The notes under the pieces were generated by a model. That model did not search any database. It was given only the letters and a program-made list of their open reading frames with translations, and was not told where the DNA came from. DNA of 64,000 nt, from assembly GCA_965660145.1 (NCBI GenBank), contig CBFHYX010000006.1, positions 225,404 to 289,403 on the forward strand, written 5' to 3'. The stretch comes from JABURQ01 sp029243145 (lineage in GTDB: Bacteria; Planctomycetota; Planctomycetia; Planctomycetales; Planctomycetaceae). The translations under genes were made by a program, and so were the position numbers. This document shows positions 35,952-45,516 of the stretch, in pieces (the stretch's first letter is position 1; every line of letters begins with the position of its first letter).

Positions 35952-37286
35952 ATGAAAGCCGCTCGCAAAGTTCGATTGACTACTCTCTGCCTCTTCATAG
36001 GTCTGCTATACGGCTGCGCGCAGACGGAAGACTCGATGGACGCAACGTATCCTCAGCGTTCCATTAAAGTCATTGTTCCTTTTTCTGCCGGGGGCGGAAG
36101 CGACACATTCGCCCGAATTATACAGCGTGCCATCGAAGATCAGGAACTGCTACCGGAACCTCTCGTCATCGTCAATGTTCCCGGTGCGGGAGGAACCATC
36201 GGCTCACGCCGTGTGAAGGATGCTCGACCAGACGGCTACACACTATTATTACTACATGATGGCATCATGACCGCTCAACATTCGGGCCAAGCTGCTTACG
36301 GACCGGAAGCGTTTGAACCGGTTGCGGGGACCGGTGATGTGGGTTTGGTGATCGCGGTGGCTGACGATTCGCCCTATCTATCGCTGGAGGATTTGATGGA
36401 AGTCGTGATTGATGAACCCGATACGATTCTGTTTTCGGCGAACCTGGGTGCTCCCGTTCATTTCGCCGGATTGATGCTCGAATCGGCTGCGACGGGGCAG
36501 GGGGAGGCAAGATTTCGTTACGTCCAACATGGCGGTGGAGCAAAACGGTACGGCGCCTTGATTGGCGGGCATGCCGAGGTCTCGGCGTTTTCAGTTGCCG
36601 AGTATCAACAGTTTCGCGAAAGTGGGTTAAGGGCATTGGCCTATTGCGGCATCGAACCACATCCTGCCGTCGATGCGGCAACAGCCGACTCGCAGGGCTT
36701 CGATGTCGTCAGTCGCAATATGCAGTTTTGGTGGGCACCCAAGGGAACGTCGTCCTCACGCATTGAGTTTGTCGTGGGTGTCTTGAACAAGGCCATGGAG
36801 TCGGAGTCGGTCCAGAAGCAACTTGCCGAACTGCAGATTGATCCAGAAGTTCTCTCAGGTTCAGAATTACAAACTGAGCTTGCGGATCGGTCTGCACGTA
36901 TTGCTGCTGTCTCGCAAAGACCAACGATTCCACTGCCCAATCTGCCCATGATGACCCTCGCGATCGTGTGTTTGTTGGGGATAGTGGTCGCGGGGCAATC
37001 CTGGAAGAAAGAAGCGATTCAGACTGTTAGTGAGTCAATCGAACGGCCCCCGCATGTCATTCGCTCAACTTTATTGACAATTTTGGCCACCACTGGTTAT
37101 GTGTTACTTTTGCAATCGGAATGGTTCGATTTTCGCGTATTAACCTTTCTGTTCGTATTGGTGACGGCGCTCATAATTTCTGAACAACCAAAACGTCACT
37201 TGTGGTCAATCCTGGCAACATCGCTCGTGATGAGTGTGGGCTTACATGCTGTCTTTACCAAAGTCTTTGTCATTGATCTTCCCTGA
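35952..37286 (+). CDS. tctC: Tripartite tricarboxylate transporter: fused TctC-type substrate-binding protein and TctB-like membrane domain
   Basis: 444 residues. A lipoprotein-type leader ends in LLYGC. Residues ~30-325 are a complete Bug/TctC receptor (RSIKVIVPFSAGGGSDTFAR, VPGAGGTIGSRRVKDARPDG, YRYVQHGGGAKR-like block). After this, four hydrophobic segments follow (MMTLAIVCLLGIVVAG; IRSTLLTILATTGYVLL; VLTFLFVLVTALIIS; ILATSLVMSVGLHAVF), which match the four-helix TctB subunit. Normally TctC, TctB and TctA are separate proteins. tctA starts 15 bp downstream, so the operon lacks only a separate tctB, which this fusion supplies. Ligand unknown (carboxylates in the family). Confidence 0.85.
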   Translation: MKAARKVRLTTLCLFIGLLYGCAQTEDSMDATYPQRSIKVIVPFSAGGGSDTFARIIQRAIEDQELLPEPLVIVNVPGAGGTIGSRRVKDARPDGYTLLLLHDGIMTAQHSGQAAYGPEAFEPVAGTGDVGLVIAVADDSPYLSLEDLMEVVIDEPDTILFSANLGAPVHFAGLMLESAATGQGEARFRYVQHGGGAKRYGALIGGHAEVSAFSVAEYQQFRESGLRALAYCGIEPHPAVDAATADSQGFDVVSRNMQFWWAPKGTSSSRIEFVVGVLNKAMESESVQKQLAELQIDPEVLSGSELQTELADRSARIAAVSQRPTIPLPNLPMMTLAIVCLLGIVVAGQSWKKEAIQTVSESIERPPHVIRSTLLTILATTGYVLLLQSEWFDFRVLTFLFVLVTALIISEQPKRHLWSILATSLVMSVGLHAVFTKVFVIDLP

Positions 37287-37301
37287 AGTTGAACGTCTTC
37301 T

Positions 37302-38786
37302 ATGTCTGGACTCCCCGAACTCATTTCCTTCATGTTGACTCCCACAGCACTTGTGCTGATGGCGGTGGGGACCTCCTTGGGGATTCTCGTTGGGGCGATC
37401 CCGGGATTAACGGGGGCGATGTTGATTGCCCTTTCGCTACCGTTGACCTTCGCGATGGGAGGCGATCCCGCGTTGGTGTTACTGATTTCCATGTACGTGG
37501 GATCGGTGAGTGGTGGACTGATCACGGCGACACTCTTAAGGATGCCTGGAACTCCAGCCTCGATGATGACCACTCTCGACGGTTACCCACTCGCCAAGGG
37601 AGGCCAACCAGGGCGAGCGTTGGGGCTGGGTATCGGAGCGTCACTTTGCGGAGGGCTCGTTTCGTGGGTGATTCTCGTCTTATTGTCTCAACCGATGGCG
37701 GTTTGGTCGACGAAACTCGGAGCGTTCGATTTCTTTTCGCTCGTTATGATGGCATTAGTTTTGATTGCTTCGGTGGGAGGAACATCCCTCTCGCGCGGTT
37801 TGTTGTCGGGCATGTTGGGCATTCTTGTCGCCATGCCGGGAGCTTCACCGGCGACGGGAGAGATTCGTTGGACGCTCGGTTTTCACACTCTCGATGACGG
37901 TTTCAAGTTGTTGCCTGTCTTGATTGGTCTGTTCGCAGTCAGCCAGATTGTGCATGAATTACTGACGCTTCATCAACCGGCAACGCGCGTGGATGCGGCT
38001 CAATCATCACTCGATTGGCGCTGGTCCGACTGGACACGCTATAAAATCAACTTGTTGCGTTCTTCTCTGTTGGGCACATTTATTGGGATTTTGCCCGGTA
38101 TTGGTGCGAATATCGGCTCGGTCGTCGCCTATTCAGCCGCCAAAAACTCGTCGAAAACTCCCGAACAGTTCGGCAAGGGGAGCGAAGAAGGTATCATTGC
38201 GTCTGAAGCCGCCAATAACGCGACCGTGGGAGGGGCTCTCATTCCGCTAATTGCATTGGGAATACCGGGCAGTGTGATTGATGCGATTCTACTTGGGGCA
38301 CTGGTCATTCACGGCTTGCAACCGGGACCATTTCTGTTTGAAAATAATCCGCAGACGGTGGGTGTGATCATGGCGACGATGCTGTTCGCCAATTTGTTTA
38401 TGTTCGGATTCTTGTGGTTGTTCGCCAAAAGACTCGCGGGGTTGGCGTCGTTGCCACGTTACATTTTGCTGCCCATTATTCTCACGTTTTGTGTGGTCGG
38501 ATCCTATGCCTTGGCGAATCGCATGTTCGATGTTTGGGTGATGTTGGGGTTTGGGCTGGTGGGTGTCTTAATGGATCGCTGGAAAATTCCCGCCGCACCC
38601 TTTGTGATTGGGTTTGTGCTGGGACCGATTGCCGAAGAGCATCTCTCTGCCGGGTTGATGGAATCGGGGGGAAGCTATCTTCCTCTGATCACTCGACCGT
38701 TTTCCCTCGTGTTTTTGCTGCTCGCATTTTGCTTGTTGCTTTGGTCGCTCCGCAGTGTTCTCAGTCCGAAAGAACATCAACCATGA
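37302..38786 (+). CDS. tctA: Tripartite tricarboxylate transporter permease TctA
   Basis: 494 residues with about 12 transmembrane helices. The signature near the N-terminus (GILVGAIPGLTGAMLIALSL), the TATLLRMPGTPASMMTTLDG block and the second-half repeat FIGILPGIGANIGSVVAYSA are characteristic of TctA. It imports carboxylates by proton or sodium symport in the cytoplasmic membrane using the TctC receptor and TctB. It follows the TctC-TctB fusion gene by 15 bp, so the two genes make a complete system. Confidence 0.95.
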   Translation: MSGLPELISFMLTPTALVLMAVGTSLGILVGAIPGLTGAMLIALSLPLTFAMGGDPALVLLISMYVGSVSGGLITATLLRMPGTPASMMTTLDGYPLAKGGQPGRALGLGIGASLCGGLVSWVILVLLSQPMAVWSTKLGAFDFFSLVMMALVLIASVGGTSLSRGLLSGMLGILVAMPGASPATGEIRWTLGFHTLDDGFKLLPVLIGLFAVSQIVHELLTLHQPATRVDAAQSSLDWRWSDWTRYKINLLRSSLLGTFIGILPGIGANIGSVVAYSAAKNSSKTPEQFGKGSEEGIIASEAANNATVGGALIPLIALGIPGSVIDAILLGALVIHGLQPGPFLFENNPQTVGVIMATMLFANLFMFGFLWLFAKRLAGLASLPRYILLPIILTFCVVGSYALANRMFDVWVMLGFGLVGVLMDRWKIPAAPFVIGFVLGPIAEEHLSAGLMESGGSYLPLITRPFSLVFLLLAFCLLLWSLRSVLSPKEHQP

Positions 38787-38827
38787 ATAAAAGTTAGCGA
38801 TCAAAGAGTTGGGTCAGTCAGCCAGAT

Positions 38828-40525
38828 TTATCGCATTAAGAACCAGGCAGTCCCCACGACCGCCGCGACAAACGCAATAGAGCAAGCCAAAGCCAATCGC
38901 GTGAATGATTTTTTTGTGGTCGGGTCGGGTTGTGTAGGATCAAGAATTCTGAAGCGATTGTCGAAGGAGATGACAATTTCATCGCCGTGCCAAAGCATTT
39001 GCTGAGAGACCTTCTTCTTGTTGACACGAATACCATTGGTGCTGTTGAGGTCGGTTATCGTCCACCACTGCCCTTCACGACGCAGTTCGCAGTGTTGTGA
39101 TGATACGTCACCTGCGGAAATTGTGAAATCACACGACGCATCGCGACCGATCACGAATCGGTCCTTTGTGAGACTCAACCGATGATTGTTTTCGAGATCC
39201 ACTAAAATGGCAGTCGCATCGTTCTTCGGCAAAAAGTTCTCTGCCAGCTTTCCGGCATCGGCGGAGGCATCTGGAAGAACAAGATTTTGCTGCATCGTGT
39301 ATAAGGGGCCTGTTTCGGATTCAATTTTTGTCTCCAGACTTTCGACTCTTTGATGAGCCACTTCCGCGATTTCGCTGACGGTGGCAGCTTTCGAGGAAAG
39401 CTGTGGACGGGGCCGACTGGGATTTTCGACCAATGACTTTTCGTGTGCCTGTTTGACACGTCGGCGGATTGTTCCGTTCACACTGAAGTCGAGAGGTTGA
39501 GATTCAGATAAAGGCGTCAGCACCCTGACCAATTCATTCATCGATTGGAATCGATTGTCGGGATTCTTCATCAGCAGTTTTTCAACGATCGCCGCAATTC
39601 GATCAGGAATATCGGGGACCACCGATTTCACGGAAGGCGCTTTCTCTTGTCGATGTGCTCGAATTTTCTCGACACCGGTCGGTTTCACAAAGGGAAGGCG
39701 ACCGGCGAGAAGATAGAACATCGTGCAGCCGAGACTATATTGGTCGGCGAGTGGTGTGACTGTTTGAGCATCAACCGACTGCTCGGGAGGAATGTAGTCA
39801 GGAGTGCCAATGCAATCGTGCCCAAAAATCATGGACAACGAAAATTCAGAATCCGCCTGATCGGGGAGAAGTGCCAAACCAAAGTCGAGCAGTTTGACAT
39901 CTCCCTGTTTGGTGACGAGGAGGTTTTCGGCTTTGACATCGCGATGAATGATCCCCAGATCGTGTGCGTGCTGAAGGGCAATTGCCGCTTGCCGCATATA
40001 ATCACAAACTTGCGGCCAGGGAAGCGGGCCTTTCAATGCCAATAACTCCAGCAGGTTAATCCCACTGATAAACTCCATCGCCAGATAGCAAATCGCACCC
40101 GTATCATGAAACTCAATGGTTCGCACAATATGCGGATGCTGTAATTGACGTCCCGCGTCGGCTTCGAGTTTCAAACGCAGCAGTATGCCAGTTTCATGAC
40201 GATACTTCTCATTTAAGACCTTCAATGCGACGAGCTTTTGAGATTCGATCTCTTCTGCAAGATACAATCGACCCATTCCGCCAAAACCGAGTAGTTCGAG
40301 AACTCGGTAATGATCGATCAATAACCCACGCGCGCGGCCGCCGAGTAATTGTTCTGCCTGATAGCGGGTCAGTAGACCCTGTTTGATCAGACAGCGTGCA
40401 ATCTCAGTTGGGTTTTCGATTGCCGTCAATTTATATTCTTCGACGGCACTGCGCAATGCGGGAGCGGAAAGCAAATTGCTTTTAGCCAGCAGTGTTAGAA
40501 ATTGATCACGATGAGTGACAAGCAT
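38828..40525 (-). CDS. Serine/threonine protein kinase with FHA domain and C-terminal membrane anchor
   Basis: 565 residues from the ATG at 40525; an upstream TTG would add 10. An N-terminal helical extension is followed by a Hanks-type kinase (~residues 70-330) with glycine loop LLGFGGMGRLYLAEE, VALKVL lysine, catalytic HRDVKAENLL, and DFGLALL. A linker leads to an FHA domain (VIGRDASCDFTISAGDVSSQHCELR, DLNSTNGIRVN). A single transmembrane helix lies at the extreme C-terminus (ALACSIAFVAAVVGTAWFL), so both domains face the cytoplasm. FHA domains bind phosphothreonine, so auto-regulation is likely. Monocistronic; no phosphatase is adjacent. Fusion of kinase and FHA is common in planctomycetes. 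Confidence 0.93.
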   Translation of the reverse strand: MLVTHRDQFLTLLAKSNLLSAPALRSAVEEYKLTAIENPTEIARCLIKQGLLTRYQAEQLLGGRARGLLIDHYRVLELLGFGGMGRLYLAEEIESQKLVALKVLNEKYRHETGILLRLKLEADAGRQLQHPHIVRTIEFHDTGAICYLAMEFISGINLLELLALKGPLPWPQVCDYMRQAAIALQHAHDLGIIHRDVKAENLLVTKQGDVKLLDFGLALLPDQADSEFSLSMIFGHDCIGTPDYIPPEQSVDAQTVTPLADQYSLGCTMFYLLAGRLPFVKPTGVEKIRAHRQEKAPSVKSVVPDIPDRIAAIVEKLLMKNPDNRFQSMNELVRVLTPLSESQPLDFSVNGTIRRRVKQAHEKSLVENPSRPRPQLSSKAATVSEIAEVAHQRVESLETKIESETGPLYTMQQNLVLPDASADAGKLAENFLPKNDATAILVDLENNHRLSLTKDRFVIGRDASCDFTISAGDVSSQHCELRREGQWWTITDLNSTNGIRVNKKKVSQQMLWHGDEIVISFDNRFRILDPTQPDPTTKKSFTRLALACSIAFVAAVVGTAWFLMR

Positions 40526-40689
40526 GGCGAATGCATTTAATGATAAGACACTCAACCAGTATATGTCAGAATTGGCAGATCTCTAGCAGAAAAATTTGAG
40601 AAATCGGAGGCTCTGAAGATAAGTGTTAAGGGGTTTCCCGTCAGCAGAGACCTCATGCTTCAGGCGGTTTAACCGTCAGTGAATGTCGC

Positions 40690-41649
40690 TCAAGCTGCAG
40701 CAGGATGCTTGGGCATCGAGATGGGGGTGGAAGTTGACTTGGCCATCTCGCGAAGATATTTCAGTCGGCCCGCTCGAATCGAAGTTTCCCATGTTTCACT
40801 ATAATAAGAAAAGAACCAGGGTGTCGAACGCGGGCTGATCATCAGCACCGCATACAACCAGCGAAGTCGGCGTTGATGTCTTTGAATGGTGCGGGAGATC
40901 TCTTCTGGTTTGTCTCGATACCATTGCCACTCTTCACAAAGAAAATCCGGGTCGTCAGGCGGGAAATGATGGTTACTGTGACACTCATGGAAGCCATAAA
41001 CTGTCAGTTCAGAGATCAGTGTTTTGAGGCATGTTTGATTATAATGGGCGACGAACGATTCGTCGGCATATCCAAATGCTTTTCCCTCACTTTGTAATCT
41101 TTGTCCCATCATTAATTCACTGAAATGCCCATACATGGTCGGAAACCCGCCAACCTAATCCCAAGTGGTACGATCAATCAAAAACTCGCGTACAGAGATT
41201 TTTGATCGTGCGCTTTCTTTCCATCGTACAACATCGATATCAAACAGCCGCTGCTCCATCTCGCCAAACCGGTTTGCATTACCATTGTTACTGTTGCTGT
41301 TGATGCACTGGACGCCTTGAGTTTTGGTCGCCTGAATTGCCGCCTCCACGCACTCCGGTTCGGCGAAGCAGTGACATTCTGTGAGATAGGGGTATTGCCC
41401 ATGCGAGTTGGCGATAGCCGCATTATACATTTCATGATCTTGGTAATTATCACAAAACACGATGCGCACATCAGGATAGGCTGTTGTGATCTCATCAAGT
41501 TCTGGAGCCGTTTCCAAACACGCAACAATGATCTCATACGACTCATTCTCAAGTGTTTGATCACGAAACGATTTAATGCTTTTCATGTACTGATCGCGAT
41601 GGTCGATCAGTGGAATAATAACAGAGGCGAGGAGTTTATGTTCAGTCAT
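40690..41649 (-). pseudogene. Family 2 glycosyltransferase interrupted by an in-frame TAG
   Basis: Start ATG at 41649 (MTEHKLLASVIIPLIDHRDQ). The GT-A fold runs through YEIIVACLE, IVFCDN, and YPYLTECHCFAEPECVEAAI, then FLIDRTTWD. A TAG follows at 41157-41155, after which the same frame continues VGGFPTMYGHFSELMMGQRL for another 154 residues to a normal stop. The block RTTWD-x-VGGF...LGxRL-like is one conserved family region, so the TAG replaces one residue (a CAG-to-TAG or GAG-to-TAG change would do it). Without read-through the product is two fragments, of 164 and up to 148 residues. No other disruption is seen, so the lesion is recent or a sequencing error. Confidence 0.85.
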
Positions 41650-41851
41650 AATTGAATTGGAAAAGTTAAGTGCAGTGATGGTTTTGTGTGACGAGAGAAC
41701 CCGATCAGGGGCGAATCCTAGGTTGTTACCCGAGGGGGAACAAGAGGTATTCAAACAGCGTCCCCTCTGGCTTTGAAGGGAAAACCCTCATCGGGGAATC
41801 TCTCTCGCGGGTCTCGAAACCACAGTCAGCAGAGGGTTTCAAACCATAAAG

Positions 41852-42403
41852 TTAGTGATCGCAGAATTCGATCAACGTTTGCGTTTTGACGACGGCACAA
41901 TTTTCGGGATAAGTGTGATAGGTGTGAATCAGAAAACTGTCGATTGTGATTTCTGTCCGCACGAGGCTGATTGGTCCGGGGGCAAATCGTCCTTGCCCCG
42001 GATATTCTCGCGCCAGACAAGCTCGACGAAAATCAGACTGTAACTCCTGGTGAAAGTTCAGGAAAATTTCGGAATCGAGACGCTCTAATTGAAAAGATGA
42101 CTGATAACCAATCAAATCATCGAACACCAATTCTGAGTCGCGGCTGCCGCAAACGGTGTGTTGCAATTCGAGCCCATGTTTGGGTAACGGATGACTTCGA
42201 GAACTCATCACTTCGGAGATGAGAATATCTCCGTGCCGAAACTCAATGAGATGCCCGGCATCGTGGAGACGCACGACACAGGAGTAGTCATCTTCCGCGA
42301 CGACCATTTCATCGTGTCGCTGTATCAGTTCGGGATGGATTGGCCGGTTGTAGACGTGAAAAATCAGGTCGCCCACATCAGGTCGAGTGAATACAAGGCT
42401 CAT
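41852..42403 (-). CDS. DUF2617-like protein
   Basis: 183 residues, no signal peptide or membrane helix. The N-terminal pattern (LVFTRPDVGDLIFHVYNRPI, HPELIQ) and overall length resemble DUF2617, a family without known function; this match is from memory and moderate. The second half has FLNFHQELQSDFRRACLARE and a C-terminal strand-rich stretch with HTYHTYPENCAVVKTQTLIE. The gene precedes the broken glycosyltransferase on the same strand, with 200 bp between. No function can be assigned. Confidence 0.6.
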   Translation of the reverse strand: MSLVFTRPDVGDLIFHVYNRPIHPELIQRHDEMVVAEDDYSCVVRLHDAGHLIEFRHGDILISEVMSSRSHPLPKHGLELQHTVCGSRDSELVFDDLIGYQSSFQLERLDSEIFLNFHQELQSDFRRACLAREYPGQGRFAPGPISLVRTEITIDSFLIHTYHTYPENCAVVKTQTLIEFCDH

Positions 42404-42538
42404 GAATCGCTCGGTCGAATATCAAATAATAAGAAACTATTCTAGGAGGTGGTAGGAACCGTTGGACAGTGTTGTTTTTCGATTTTGCGGTTTTTTTCCG
42501 CGTCTTCTGTAGACCTGTTCATGGGGTGGGGAATTCTC

Positions 42539-43093
42539 TTAGCAATTTGCTTCGAGATCCAGTATTCGCCGCTTAAAATCGACTCCGCCCGGAGCCGTAA
42601 ACCCGCCCCATTGTCCGCCTGAAGCCAACACCCGGTGACACGGAACCACAATCGGAGTGCGGTTTTGGGCCATGACATTCCCTACGGCACGCGCAGCTCG
42701 CGGTGATCCGGCCTGTTCCGCAACCTCGGCGTAGCTGAGTGTTTTGCCTATCGGGATTTTCCGAACCGCCTGCTGAACTTTTTTCTGGAACTCAGTCATG
42801 TGCCCGCTGGACACTTTGTATCGTCTAAAATCAACGACCTCTCCAGAGGCAAAGCGTTCCAGGTCTTTTTTTAGGCGAGACGCCTCTTTCGAAAAAGCCG
42901 TTTCCGTTTCTGAGGGATTCTCCATCTCGCTGAGTTTCTGACGCAGTCTGCGTCGAGACGCTTGTTCCGAGGTGTCACCGATGGTGAGGGCGAGAACGGT
43001 CTCGTTCGACATGGCGGACCCGAACCATCCCAGCTCGGTCGGAACAAAAGCGACTTCTATAATCTCCGTCAAGCACTCGGTTGAGACTGGCAT
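42539..43093 (-). CDS. ogt: Methylated-DNA--protein-cysteine methyltransferase (Ogt/MGMT)
   Basis: 184 residues from the ATG at 43093; the upstream in-frame extension overlaps the region before the divergent gene and is not needed. The C-terminal DNA-binding/active-site domain is complete: EFQKKVQQAVRKIPIGKTLS, SPRAARAVGNVMAQNRTPIV, and active site PCHRV with acceptor Cys152, then GGFTAPGGVDFKRRIL. It removes O6-alkyl groups from guanine in a suicide reaction. The N-terminal domain is of the short Ogt type. The gene is divergent from a hypothetical protein at 43204. Confidence 0.94.
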   Translation of the reverse strand: MPVSTECLTEIIEVAFVPTELGWFGSAMSNETVLALTIGDTSEQASRRRLRQKLSEMENPSETETAFSKEASRLKKDLERFASGEVVDFRRYKVSSGHMTEFQKKVQQAVRKIPIGKTLSYAEVAEQAGSPRAARAVGNVMAQNRTPIVVPCHRVLASGGQWGGFTAPGGVDFKRRILDLEANC

Positions 43094-43203
43094 TTCATGA
43101 AATCCTTGCGAGAGGTGTGTTCCCCGTGGGTTGGTCTGTCGGTACAATACGACATGGCGAATTGATTGAGTATCCCCGACTGATCCGTCGAAAGAAACCT
43201 TAT

Positions 43204-43947
43204 ATGCATTTCTACTCCACGTTAGCCGACGAATATTATACCAATATGCATCTTAATACCGAGATGCCACTTCCGACGGCTCGCGAAACGGTTCTTGATT
43301 TTTTTGGTCGGACTCAAAAAACCTACCCCAGTATGCGGAATTTCTACACTCGTGAGAATGGGGATTTTGTCCTCGAAGAAGATAAAGACCGAGAATCTCA
43401 CCGTTGGCTGTCTCTCGAACCTCGGCGCATTTGCAGTTCGCAAGTCAATCCTCCCACTCCCGATGAAGCCTTCGAGCAGCACTCCCTGATTCTGCAACTT
43501 GTGCCTTACATGCTGTCGGTCTCACCGCTCGATTGCGAAGCACTCGATTACATGATCGGTTTCGACTTCACTTATCGTGGGAATCACGATGCATTGGTGG
43601 CCGAAGCGCTGGGCGTCGCCCCATCCATGGACAGTCTGATTGATATCCCCAATGCACAACCACTGAACTATGAACCGCAAGTCACTCTCAGTCTGACGGA
43701 AGATTGCCGACTGCAAGCTCGCTTAATGATCGAAACTCGCACCAACGCGTACCAGGTCAAACGTGGAGACTTCCCGGAAGAACAACTCAGCGTCTTCTTT
43801 ACGGTCCGACAGTACGGCAGTTTACTTTCCGAGGCGTCTTTCGAGGAAGAACTTCATCACCTGCGTATCAAGAGCGAAGAACTGCTGGAAGCACACGTCG
43901 TCGAACAAGTGCTCAAACCGCTCGCGCAAACCATCTCGCGGAAGTGA
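43204..43947 (+). CDS. Conserved hypothetical protein
   Basis: 247 residues from the ATG at 43204; a longer version from 43081 would overlap the ogt start. No signal peptide or membrane helix. The composition is that of a folded cytoplasmic protein: MHFYSTLADEYYTNMHLNTE at the start, RNFYTRENGDFVLEEDKDRE, YMLSVSPLDCEALDYMIGFD in the middle, and a helical C-terminus. The middle segment resembles a binding-type alpha/beta fold, but I do not recognise the family. It is divergent from ogt and convergent with the broken lipoprotein gene. Confidence 0.6.
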   Translation: MHFYSTLADEYYTNMHLNTEMPLPTARETVLDFFGRTQKTYPSMRNFYTRENGDFVLEEDKDRESHRWLSLEPRRICSSQVNPPTPDEAFEQHSLILQLVPYMLSVSPLDCEALDYMIGFDFTYRGNHDALVAEALGVAPSMDSLIDIPNAQPLNYEPQVTLSLTEDCRLQARLMIETRTNAYQVKRGDFPEEQLSVFFTVRQYGSLLSEASFEEELHHLRIKSEELLEAHVVEQVLKPLAQTISRK

Positions 43948-43995
43948 CCGCAGCAGGTGAAGACCTTTCGCAGCCCTCACTATAACTTGATTCAC

Positions 43996-44411
43996 TCAAC
44001 ATTGATTCTGCCCCATCACCGCTCCGTTGTAAGCTCCCTGAACCATCACGAGTGCATTGCTTTCTGTCATTTGCCAGATGAGATCGGAATGCCCGCCATT
44101 CTCATCAACCATTTTCAGCAATGTCCCGTCGTATTCATAGAGCCCTCCAAAAGCGAGCGACTTGGGACTCAGTCGATAGTGAGTCTCATCCACTTTTTCG
44201 AGAGTGACTGAATGTTCGTGCTCATCGTTTTTTCCGGGAAAAATTTCCATTCCCCTGCAAGCTCGGTGAGAGGAGCCTCTTTTGCTGTTTCCACAACGGG
44301 CGACTCAGTCGCTGATTGCGTTTCAGTTTGAAGATCTTGAGGCGCCGTTTCAGTCGCTTGTTCGCAGCCCGTGTAAATTGCAGTACAGATGAGCAATAGT
44401 CAAAGCCTCAT
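43996..44411 (-). pseudogene. Broken lipoprotein gene (in-frame TGA in the leader plus a frameshift)
   Basis: From ATG at 44411 the frame reads M-R-L-stop(TGA)-LLLICTAIYTGC, an otherwise normal lipoprotein leader with the lipobox Cys. It continues through a Thr/Glu-rich linker to LTELAGEWKFFP. There the frame must shift by one to continue as GKNDEHEHSVTLEKVDETHY, then LSPKSLAFGGLYEYDGTLL to a stop at 43996. One missing T in the TTTTT run near 44246 explains the shift. The C-terminal part resembles a TIGR03067/lipocalin-like small domain (GLYEYDGTLLKMVDENG). Alternative: translation starts at TTG 44396, leaving only the frameshift. Confidence 0.65.
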
Positions 44412-44615
44412 ATCGACGATCCGATCATAAATGTGAGTGGAATTTGAGCAAAAAAACCACTGCTGTGTATTCTTTTGTCCACAAGCAACCTACATGCGCA
44501 TGAGCTTGCGTTCAAGCCCTGCTCTCGCGAAGAGCCCCGAAAGCTAGCCCAATTCCTGTCGATGTGAAAAGAAAGCGGAAAGGCTGATGCCGCCCGAGTC
44601 ACGCAATAGTTGTGA

Positions 44616-45359
44616 TTATTGCTTCGCCTGATTGGCGACCGCTTCGGCGGCTTTCTTGGCGGCTTCTGGGTCACCGAGATAACCTTTGCTTACGACGTTC
44701 AAGTCGTCGTCAAAGTCGTACAGGAGTGGAATGCCGGTCGGAATGTTGAGGCCGGTAATTTCTTCTTCCGAAATGTCATCGAGATGTTTGACCAAGGCTC
44801 GCAAGCTATTGCCATGGGCGGCAATGATGACGTTTTCACCACGGTCCAAACACGGTTTGATGTTGGATTCCCAGTAAGGCAGGAAGCGGTCCAGAGTATC
44901 CTTGAGCGATTCGGTCGCCGGTAACTCTTCGGTCGAGAGATTCGCGTAGCGGCGATCATGTTTGGGGTGTCGTTCGTCTTCCGCGGGAATCGGTTCGGGC
45001 TGAATGTCGTAAGACCGACGCCATTTCAGAACTTGCTCTTCGCCGAACTTTTCTAAGGTCTCTGATTTGTTGAGTCCTTGAAGATTGCCGTAATGTTTTT
45101 CGTTTAATTCCCATGATCTAACGACTGGCAACCAGAGCAGATCCATCTCGTCGAGTGCAATCCACAACGTACGAATCGCACGCTTGAGAACCGACGTGAA
45201 GGCACGATCAAGTTCGATCCCTTCCGCTTTGATCAGTTCGCCGGCGACTTTCGCCTCTTCGCGACCTTGATCGGTCAAATCAACATCGGTCCAACCGGTA
45301 AATCGGTTTTCGAGGTTCCATTGGGATTGACCGTGACGGAGGAGAACTAACTTCGGCAT
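44616..45359 (-). CDS. gpmA: 2,3-Bisphosphoglycerate-dependent phosphoglycerate mutase
   Basis: 247 residues, normal length, from the ATG at 45359 that starts MPKLVLLRHGQSQWN. Active-site residues are present: phospho-histidine in LLRHGQS, NRFTGWTDVDLT, the acidic residue in SWELNEKHYGNLQG, and the second histidine in IIAAHGNSLRALVKHLD. It interconverts 3- and 2-phosphoglycerate in glycolysis. The C-terminus carries an Ala/Lys-rich helix. It lies three genes away from phosphofructokinase, but they are not cotranscribed. Confidence 0.96.
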   Translation of the reverse strand: MPKLVLLRHGQSQWNLENRFTGWTDVDLTDQGREEAKVAGELIKAEGIELDRAFTSVLKRAIRTLWIALDEMDLLWLPVVRSWELNEKHYGNLQGLNKSETLEKFGEEQVLKWRRSYDIQPEPIPAEDERHPKHDRRYANLSTEELPATESLKDTLDRFLPYWESNIKPCLDRGENVIIAAHGNSLRALVKHLDDISEEEITGLNIPTGIPLLYDFDDDLNVVSKGYLGDPEAAKKAAEAVANQAKQ

Positions 45360-45516
45360 GATTGGGGCCTTTATTCTAATGTGAAGGCAATGATGACTAT
45401 GAGTGATCGTCCACAGACGCGAGCCTGCAGGATGTGTTAAGTTGGGAATCGAGTGTACGATTTGATGGTACTTTACCCGATCAGACTCGACATGCAAACC
45501 GAACGGGAGTCTCCCA

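Noticed and set aside
40690..41136. Separate hypothetical gene starting at MYGHFSEL
   Set aside because: It is in the same frame as the upstream glycosyltransferase part and completes its conserved GGF...RL block, so it is the 3' half of one gene.
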